Shown in pieces: positions 27,247 to 33,157 of a DNA stretch of 33,157 nt. A program made the translations under genes and the position numbers. Under the pieces are notes generated by a model. That model was given only the letters and a program-made list of their open reading frames with translations. It had not been told where the DNA came from and ran no database searches. How positions within the stretch are numbered: the stretch's first letter is position 1; the number at the start of each line of letters is the position of its first letter. Location: positions 1-33,157 of the forward strand of contig DYLN01000025.1 in assembly GCA_020722085.1 (NCBI GenBank), read 5' to 3'. Source of the stretch: Melioribacter roseus. GTDB taxonomy: Bacteria; Bacteroidota; Ignavibacteria; Ignavibacteriales; Melioribacteraceae.

Positions 27247-27262
27247 ATCGTAAATATACGAT
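27247..27262. promoter_or_regulatory. Candidate ArsR operator
   Basis: ATCGTA-AATA-TACGAT is a perfect inverted repeat 18 bases before the chosen start of the ArsR gene, in the usual position for autorepression. Confidence 0.6.
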
Positions 27263-27280
27263 GAATAATCGTGCAGTCAA

Positions 27281-27569
27281 GAACTTTTTGTTATTCTAAG
27301 AAAATTATAGAGAGTTGGAGTTATCCTCTTCGAAGAATAATATTTCATATCTTGTGAGCTGAAAATTGAAAATTGTCTATTAAACATTGAAAATTGTTTA
27401 TTGTTTTTCAACAAACCGGATTCATCTTTTCATTCAGCATTTTTTGTGTTTCTTGGATTGCCTTTGTGGAAACGAAACTTTGGCTTAGTGCAGACAGGTG
27501 GTTCCGACTGTTTTTTAACAGCGTTTCATCATCACGAAAGTGATAAGTTGAAAATTGGGAACCGTCCTT
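27281..27569. repeat. Intergenic stretch with TTGAAAATTG repeats
   Basis: No gene seen. Direct repeats of TGAAAATTG occur at about 27361-27410, with another near 27548. Similar motifs recur at 33088-33125, which suggests a dispersed intergenic repeat. Confidence 0.5.
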
Positions 27570-28691
27570 TTATGCAAGAATTTCTTCAAGAAGCAATTCG
27601 TTGTTAAGAAGATCTTCGAAGCTGGAGTAAATAAATTTTGCTGACTCACTCAGCGATCTGTAATTTAACAGCAGCGACTCTTTCTCTTTAGGATTAATTA
27701 CAATTACATCTGTTTCCGGCTGAATATGTTTTTTAAATAAGGCTTTTATATGAAGGTCGGCACTGGAAAGAGAATAGCCGATAAATACAATTTTTCTTGT
27801 GGCTCTTATTTCTCGTGCGGCTTCGTTGGTTACCAGACTGATAACGGGATGAGTTAACGTTTTTAAGTATGAGGGAGGCATTATCAAAGTCTGAAAATCA
27901 GTGCCGTCTAACGGGCACTTGTATTCGTATTCCGACATTTCAGGATAAGTGTAGCCTAAAAATTTTCCTTTGTTCAAATCGATAATTCTATCCCACGGAG
28001 TAAGAAGAGTTTGATTACAGCAATTACAGTATTTCCAATTAAGACTTCCATGCAGCTTAATAATTTTATAAACTGCAGGATTTTCTCCGTTTAATATTTT
28101 GACGGGCTCTCTGGTATTAATCCAGAAATTATAGGATTTAATTTGAGGCAGATTTTCATAATTCATAAGCGGTATGCAGTAATCAATGAAGCCGGCTCTT
28201 GATTTGAACAAAAATTCAAATGCCTGCTCGAGAAGAGTGTCGTAGTTTACAGTTAGTATAGAAATACTTTTTCCCGAATTGTGAATTAGATTCCAAAATC
28301 TGTGGTAATAAGGACTGCTTTTGTTTGTCCGGAAATTGACCACGTAGTGAATAAGTTTAATCAGGTATTCTTTTATTTCCTGGATCTTTTCGTTTGTGTA
28401 CTTCGCATTAAGACTTTCATTCTGTTGAATAAAATAATCCAGAAACCCAAAGACAGCTTCGAGCTGCGGGAATTGATTAGTAGAGATGTTATACTTAAAA
28501 TTATCGTTGATAAACTCAGTTACAATTTTTCCGATTTCCGAATTTTGAATCTCGCGTATTTCCCCGGAAAGGATTGTAGCAAGCAATTCACGCTGAAGGG
28601 GAACACCATCAGGATTCGATACCCCGGCACCCAGAACAAAAACAACATCGCGTTTAGCCGGATATCTCAAAAAAATTTCTATTTCACCCAT
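27570..28691 (-). CDS. Stand-alone SIR2-family protein (SIR2_2-like)
   Basis: A 373-residue SIR2-type NAD-binding protein. The nucleotide loop is VLGAGVSNPDGVP (G21-S25), followed by TVNYDTLLE (N149-D151) and LHGSLNW with the conserved His214. A cysteine cluster (KYCNCCN and KCPLDG) resembles a zinc site, and the C-terminal IGYSLSSADLHI and VINPKEKE are typical of the SIR2_2 group. SIR2 proteins either remove acyl groups or destroy NAD+; many stand-alone members act in phage defence. No other defence gene is adjacent, so this role is only a possibility. Expression is separate from rsmG, with 60 bases between them on the same strand. Confidence 0.82.
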   Translation of the reverse strand: MGEIEIFLRYPAKRDVVFVLGAGVSNPDGVPLQRELLATILSGEIREIQNSEIGKIVTEFINDNFKYNISTNQFPQLEAVFGFLDYFIQQNESLNAKYTNEKIQEIKEYLIKLIHYVVNFRTNKSSPYYHRFWNLIHNSGKSISILTVNYDTLLEQAFEFLFKSRAGFIDYCIPLMNYENLPQIKSYNFWINTREPVKILNGENPAVYKIIKLHGSLNWKYCNCCNQTLLTPWDRIIDLNKGKFLGYTYPEMSEYEYKCPLDGTDFQTLIMPPSYLKTLTHPVISLVTNEAAREIRATRKIVFIGYSLSSADLHIKALFKKHIQPETDVIVINPKEKESLLLNYRSLSESAKFIYSSFEDLLNNELLLEEILA

Positions 28692-28751
28692 ATTAAAAAA
28701 TAAATTTTATGCGTATCAAAAATCTATGAAATAAATGATAAGAAATGAAGG

Positions 28752-29435
28752 CTACTTATTCAATTCAATAAGAATCAGCTTTTTGCCTTTTTCGTTTCTG
28801 GAATTCGTGGGTTTATATGCCAATTCAAAGATGGTAGATTTTTTAATATAAGCTTTGTACTTCATCTCCGCAGTTTTGTATTCACTGTCTAAATCCCCGC
28901 CTTTGATTGAAGCGATATAAGACTTTGCTCGGACAAGCGGCAAAGCATATCTGAATAAAATTATTAAAGGAACTGTTGCACGGCTGATTACCAAATCAAA
29001 CTGTTCCGAGTATTTTTCAATAAACTCGTCGCTTTCAACTCGGCTGTTTTCAGCCACCACATTATTTAGTTTTAGTCTGTTAATAAAATCCTGTACAGCT
29101 TGAATTTTTTTGGAAGTGGAATCGACAAGCACACCGTGCATTAAAGGTCTTGTAATGCCAAGCGGGATGCCCGGAAATCCCCCGCCTGTACCAATATCTA
29201 AAAATTTATTCGCCTTCGGCGGAAGAAATTCAGCTATAAACGATGAAAGAAAAACATGGTTCTCAATAATATTTTGGACATCCTTTCGGGAAATAAGATT
29301 TAGTTTCGAATTCTTTTCAGTCACTAACTCTGCAAAATGGGCTAATCGTTCAAGCTGGTATTCGTCCGGACTTAAACTATTTTCCCAGAAAAATACTTTC
29401 AGTTCGCGGAGATACCGATCCTGAAGATCCAACAA
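28752..29435 (-). CDS. rsmG: 16S rRNA (guanine527-N7)-methyltransferase RsmG
   Basis: Methylates G527 of 16S rRNA using S-adenosylmethionine. About 227 residues. KLNLISRKD, the methyl-donor loop FLDIGTGGGFPGIPLGI, and DLVISRATVPL match GidB/RsmG. The start is taken as a TTG at 29435 because GAGG lies just upstream and no ATG is near. It begins 12 bases after the mnmG stop, so the two are co-transcribed, as in many bacteria. Confidence 0.95.
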   Translation of the reverse strand: MLDLQDRYLRELKVFFWENSLSPDEYQLERLAHFAELVTEKNSKLNLISRKDVQNIIENHVFLSSFIAEFLPPKANKFLDIGTGGGFPGIPLGITRPLMHGVLVDSTSKKIQAVQDFINRLKLNNVVAENSRVESDEFIEKYSEQFDLVISRATVPLIILFRYALPLVRAKSYIASIKGGDLDSEYKTAEMKYKAYIKKSTIFELAYKPTNSRNEKGKKLILIELNK

Positions 29436-29447
29436 AGAGCCTCAATT

Positions 29448-31325
29448 TTAATTTTTCAAATATACTAATAAAACAGATATATCTGCAGGTGTTACACCCG
29501 AAATTCTTGACGCCTGACCCACAGACCGTGGTCTAATTTTGTTCAGTTTTTCCTTACCTTCAGCAGAGATTGTTTTTAAATTTAGATAATTAAAATTTAT
29601 TGGAATAGTTAACTTCTCCAGCTTTTCCATTCTTGCAATAAGTTCTTCTTGACGTTTAATATAGCCTTCATACTTCGTTTCAATTTCGACCTGCTCAATT
29701 ACTTTTGGATTAATTTTAATTGCTTTAACCAATGGATACTCGTTCTCATCAATTTGTTTAATCAGTTCAAGTAGAGAAACTTCGGGACGCTTAGCGAGCT
29801 TATCTATCGTTTCGGAGTTCGCGATTTCCTGAGTTCCAAATTTCGATAGAATCGGATTTACCCGCTCCGGCTTAATTTTCACATTCGAAACAAGCTCTTT
29901 TGTTTTCAAAATAAGAATTTCATTTTCCTTTAGTTCATTGTACAAATCTTTGGGGATCAATCCAAACTCGTAGCCGTATTTCATAAGTCGCCTATCAGCA
30001 TTATCCTGTCGTATTAGCAGCCGGTGCTCTGCCCTTGAAGTAAACATCCGATAAGGTTCGTTTGTAGATTTGCCAACAAGGTCATCAATCAAAACACCGA
30101 TATAGGCTTCATGCCGTTTTAGAACAAACTCCTTTCTTTTTTGGATTTTCAATGCCGCATTTATTCCGGCAATAATTCCCTGTCCGGCAGCTTCTTCGTA
30201 CCCAGATGTTCCATTTATCTGTCCCGCAAAATATAATCCTTCAATAAGTTTAGTTTCCAGCGTTAGATCGATCTGATAAGGTGGAAAATAATCATATTCA
30301 ACGGCGTAACCGGGACGAACCATTTCCACACTTTCCAATCCTTTTATTTTTCGCAGTGCTTCGAACTGAATTTCTGCTGGCAGAGATGTTGAGAATCCGT
30401 TTATGTAAATCTGGTCGGAATCCAAGCCTTCCGGCTCCAGGAACAACTGGTGTCTTTCTTTATCAGCGAATCTAACAATTTTATCTTCAATTGAAGGACA
30501 ATATCTCGGTCCAACCCCTTCAATCAATCCGGTAAACATCGGTGATTGGTCGAATCCCTTCTCGAGAATTTTGTGAACGGATTTATCAGTATAAGTGATA
30601 TAACAACTTAATTGAGGTAGAACCGGAAATTCATTCTTATTTGTTCTTAAAGAAAAAGGCAAAGGAGGAACGTCACCAGGCTGCTCTTCCAGGATATCCC
30701 AGTTAATTGATTCCTTTTTTAATCTCGGCGGAGTACCAGTCTTTAATCTCCCTGAAACAAAGCCCATTTTGATTAGAGATTCCGTCAATCCAACTGCGGG
30801 GGCTTCTCCAAATCTTCCACCTTTAGTGGACTTAAGTCCTGTGTGCATTAAACCATTTAGAAAAGTACCGGAACAAACTATCAGCGCTTTACATGCAATT
30901 TCACTTCCGCTTTTTAATTTCACACCGTTGATTTTTTTATCTTCTTCAATGGCATCTATAATTGAGTCTTCAATTATTTCCAAGTTGTTTATTTTTTCGA
31001 CCACCTTCAAAGCTTCGATCGAATATAACTTCCTATCGTTTTGGCTCCTGCCAGCCCAAACAGCTGGACCTTTAGATTTGTTTAATGTTCTAAATTGAAT
31101 TCCCGATCTGTCTGCAATTAATCCCATCTCGCCGCCTAATGCATCAATTTCGTGCACGAGATGTCCTTTGGCGCTTCCGCCAATTGCTGGGTTGCACGAC
31201 ATTCTTCCTATGGCATTTTTATCCATTGTTACGATTGCTGTTGAACAGCCCATTCGGGAAGCAACGCTGGCGGCTTCAATACCGGCATGTCCGCCGCCGA
31301 CAATAATTACATCGAAATACTTCAT
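29448..31325 (-). CDS. mnmG: tRNA uridine-5-carboxymethylaminomethyl synthesis protein MnmG
   Basis: FAD enzyme that, with MnmE, modifies U34 in tRNA anticodons. 625 residues. The FAD motif [13 protein letters not shown] is at the N terminus. [65 protein letters not shown] and the C-terminal [15 protein letters not shown] complete the GidA signature. The start ATG at 31325 follows AAAGGAAAAA, and the 14/16 parS sequence lies 12 bases upstream. It is flanked by mnmE upstream and rsmG downstream on the same strand. Confidence 0.97.
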   Translation of the reverse strand: MKYFDVIIVGGGHAGIEAASVASRMGCSTAIVTMDKNAIGRMSCNPAIGGSAKGHLVHEIDALGGEMGLIADRSGIQFRTLNKSKGPAVWAGRSQNDRKLYSIEALKVVEKINNLEIIEDSIIDAIEEDKKINGVKLKSGSEIACKALIVCSGTFLNGLMHTGLKSTKGGRFGEAPAVGLTESLIKMGFVSGRLKTGTPPRLKKESINWDILEEQPGDVPPLPFSLRTNKNEFPVLPQLSCYITYTDKSVHKILEKGFDQSPMFTGLIEGVGPRYCPSIEDKIVRFADKERHQLFLEPEGLDSDQIYINGFSTSLPAEIQFEALRKIKGLESVEMVRPGYAVEYDYFPPYQIDLTLETKLIEGLYFAGQINGTSGYEEAAGQGIIAGINAALKIQKRKEFVLKRHEAYIGVLIDDLVGKSTNEPYRMFTSRAEHRLLIRQDNADRRLMKYGYEFGLIPKDLYNELKENEILILKTKELVSNVKIKPERVNPILSKFGTQEIANSETIDKLAKRPEVSLLELIKQIDENEYPLVKAIKINPKVIEQVEIETKYEGYIKRQEELIARMEKLEKLTIPINFNYLNLKTISAEGKEKLNKIRPRSVGQASRISGVTPADISVLLVYLKN

Positions 31326-31336
31326 TTTTTCCTTTC

Positions 31337-31352
31337 GGTTTCACGTGAAACC
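31337..31352. promoter_or_regulatory. parS-like site, 14/16
   Basis: GGTTTCACGTGAAACC, matching the universal TGTTTCACGTGAAACA except at the two end positions. It is itself a perfect palindrome. ParB binding site candidate. Confidence 0.8.
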
Positions 31353-31499
31353 ATGACGAATGCTGAATTAAGAATTAAAAACGTAGAGTGTAGAGTTAAA
31401 TGCTTTCAATTCTGTATTCCCTCTATATTAGGTGAGGCTCACTCCCCCTTTTAAGCTAAATCTCGTCTTCGACGAATCTTCAGCAACTACACTCATTCT

Positions 31500-31515
31500 T
31501 GTTTCACGTGAAACA
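31500..31515. promoter_or_regulatory. parS site, perfect 16/16
   Basis: TGTTTCACGTGAAACA, the consensus ParB/Spo0J binding palindrome, 3 bases beyond the mnmE stop. Centre-to-centre distance to the other site is 163 bases. Confidence 0.9.
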
Positions 31516-31518
31516 ATA

Positions 31519-32880
31519 TTATTTGCCAATACAAAACTTTGCAAAAATGTTGTTCAATATGTCGTCTGTAGTAACCTTTCCAATAATTTCACCAAGAGAG
31601 GATTCGGCATTCCGTAAATCAACAGCAATGAATTCCCCTGTCATTTTAGAATTAATCGATTCAACTGCATTTAACAAAAATTCTTTAGCTTTTAACAGTG
31701 CGTTATAATGCCGCAAATTAGTAACAATAGCAGTTTTCTCACTGTAACTTTCAGTACCAAGTGCTTTAATTTTTAACTTTTTGAATAATAAGTCCATTCC
31801 TTCGCCAGTTTTTGCAGAAACCTTGACATCATTACTGAAATTCACATCTGGTTTTAAATCGATTTTATTTGCAATTTTAATTATTCGATTTTCACTTGTT
31901 AATTCTAGTAATTCATTGAACAATTCAAGAGAAAATCCGTTAACTGCATCGTTAATAAAAATTACAATATCTGAGTTTCTTACAGCATCTCTGCTTCGAT
32001 AAACGCCTTCTTTTTCTATTATATCTTCTGTAAGCCGGATTCCGGCTGTGTCATAAAGCTTAAAAAGTATTCCATCAATAGAAACTTCCTCGCGGATTAT
32101 ATCGCGCGTTGTGCCCGGAATTTCGCTTACGATTGCTCTTGATTCTTTTAAGATATAATTCAACAAAGAAGACTTGCCTACATTCGGCACGCCGACTAGT
32201 GCAACATTAACACCGTCTTTAATTACTTTGCCAAACGAGTAGCTTTCGAGTAACCGGTCAATTTCCCCTATTATCGATTCTATATTTTTCTTGACCTCGT
32301 TTAAAGAAACAAACTCAATATTCTCTTCTGCAAAATCGAGCTCCAATTCTATTAAGGATGAACTGTTGATCAGCATTTCTCGGAGAGCTTCAATTTTTTG
32401 AGAGAGAAGTCCGTTAAGCTGATTCCGCGCCCCTTTCAACGAGGCTTCCGTCCGCGAATTTATTACATCTGCAACTGCTTCTGCCTGCGCAAGGTCCAGC
32501 CTCCCGTTTAGAAAAGCACGTTTTGTAAATTCTCCCGGCTCGGCTAATCTTACACCGTTTTCAATTAATACACGGATTATTTTTTGAACTATTAACTGGC
32601 TGCCGTGCGTACTGATTTCAATCGAATCTTCTCCGGTATAAGAATTCGGAGCTTTGAAAACAGAAACCAAAACATCATCAATCAATTCACCCCGACTGTC
32701 ATAAATTTTTCCGTAATGAATAGTGTGAGAAGCACTATCAGCGATTTTGATTTTCCCTGCAAAAATTTTATCGGCAGCTGAAAAACTTAACGGACCGCTT
32801 ACACGAATAACTGAAATAGCTCCGACACCGGCAGGAGTTGCGAGTGCAACTATTGTATCTTCGTTTTGAGTTAATAACAT
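31519..32880 (-). CDS. mnmE: tRNA modification GTPase MnmE
   Basis: GTPase partner of MnmG in U34 modification. About 453 residues: the N-terminal domain (DTIVALATPAGVGAISVIRVSG), a helical domain, and the inserted G domain with GVPNVGKSS, GTTRD, DTAG and NKID motifs. It ends with the invariant C-terminal CIGK. The ATG at 32880 is preferred to 32892 because GGATGG lies just upstream of it. mnmG starts 193 bases downstream, leaving a gap that carries the two parS sites. Confidence 0.96.
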   Translation of the reverse strand: MLLTQNEDTIVALATPAGVGAISVIRVSGPLSFSAADKIFAGKIKIADSASHTIHYGKIYDSRGELIDDVLVSVFKAPNSYTGEDSIEISTHGSQLIVQKIIRVLIENGVRLAEPGEFTKRAFLNGRLDLAQAEAVADVINSRTEASLKGARNQLNGLLSQKIEALREMLINSSSLIELELDFAEENIEFVSLNEVKKNIESIIGEIDRLLESYSFGKVIKDGVNVALVGVPNVGKSSLLNYILKESRAIVSEIPGTTRDIIREEVSIDGILFKLYDTAGIRLTEDIIEKEGVYRSRDAVRNSDIVIFINDAVNGFSLELFNELLELTSENRIIKIANKIDLKPDVNFSNDVKVSAKTGEGMDLLFKKLKIKALGTESYSEKTAIVTNLRHYNALLKAKEFLLNAVESINSKMTGEFIAVDLRNAESSLGEIIGKVTTDDILNNIFAKFCIGK

Positions 32881-32892
32881 ATTTCCATCCAA

Positions 32893-33157
32893 TCGAATAG
32901 CAAAATTAATTTAATTGAAAAGCAGTAACAAGGTGCAGCAAGTATAATAATATGATATAATATATTACGAGTTCGTGGTAATAATATATTTTTTAGCACC
33001 AACTAAAAAAAGAACGATACACATTTTTTATTCTATTTAATGTGGTAACTGAAATGCTATATTCCAACTATAATTTAAGGGGATGCGTATTGAGAGTTGA
33101 GAATTGAAAATTGAATATTGAAAATTATTTTTGCTTTCAATGAATAAATTCTCAATA
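32893..33157. other. Intergenic region upstream of mnmE
   Basis: No gene seen. A/T-rich palindromic segment at about 32960-32990 (TATATTAC and GTAATAATATA around GAGTTCGTG). Near the window end, TTGAGAATT (33097-33105) and AATTCTCAA (33147-33155) form a perfect inverted repeat enclosing TTGAAAATTG-type repeats. Confidence 0.45.

Noticed and set aside
27401-27607. 68-residue plus-strand ORF
   Set aside because: Covers the repeat stretch and runs into the end of the SIR2 gene; no ribosome site or family similarity.
28302-28703. 133-residue plus-strand ORF
   Set aside because: Antisense to the SIR2 gene, whose NAD-site motifs are convincing.

Overview
The window is AT-rich chromosomal DNA around a bacterial replication-initiation locus. 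Two large secreted proteins end in a Por-type (T9SS type A) C-terminal domain with the motif [14 protein letters not shown] and the ending KMVLLR. That wording, together with weak or absent Shine-Dalgarno sequences at many starts, points to the Bacteroidota/Ignavibacteria/Chlorobi branch, most like Ignavibacteriales. This placement rests on motif recognition and not on a search.

Layout. Positions 1-3061 hold a sodium:proton antiporter-like permease facing a small HEGGH membrane metallopeptidase and an L-asparaginase on the minus strand. Positions 3062-3480 look like oriC: two perfect DnaA boxes and one near-match, a 16-bp palindrome and nested inverted repeats. Then follow dnaA, an AT-rich gap, dnaN-recF-DUF721(DciA-like)-gyrB, a short MgtE-type transporter, and gyrA. 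After gyrA come an overlapping pair (63-aa protein plus nucleotidyltransferase) and a broken Cys/Met-metabolism PLP enzyme. Positions 14350-21357 form a tight run of secreted peptidases (two M1 paralogues and an S8 subtilase with a T9SS tail) and a small membrane protein.

The accessory zone is 20.8-27.6 kb. A 596-bp block (T9SS tail + 81-aa membrane protein + 3' flank) is repeated with no difference at 20829-21424 and 24785-25380, attached to two unrelated passenger proteins. Copy 1 abuts a decayed metallophosphoesterase; copy 2 abuts a GC-richer, heavily palindromic, ORF-free stretch. Beyond that is a PIN/antitoxin pair followed by a long attC-like hairpin. Identical 19-bp sequences lie exactly 1,200 bp apart on either side of the toxin-antitoxin pair, so a gene-cassette-like origin is possible. 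An ArsR-type regulator with its own palindromic operator and a stand-alone SIR2-family protein follow.

The right end carries mnmE-mnmG-rsmG on the minus strand, with a perfect parS sequence and a 14/16 parS in the mnmG-mnmE gap, as expected for an origin-proximal segregation centre. These genes run toward dnaA, opposite to the dnaA-gyrA group, which is notable for a region this close to the origin. No rRNA, tRNA, CRISPR array, transposase or integrase was seen.
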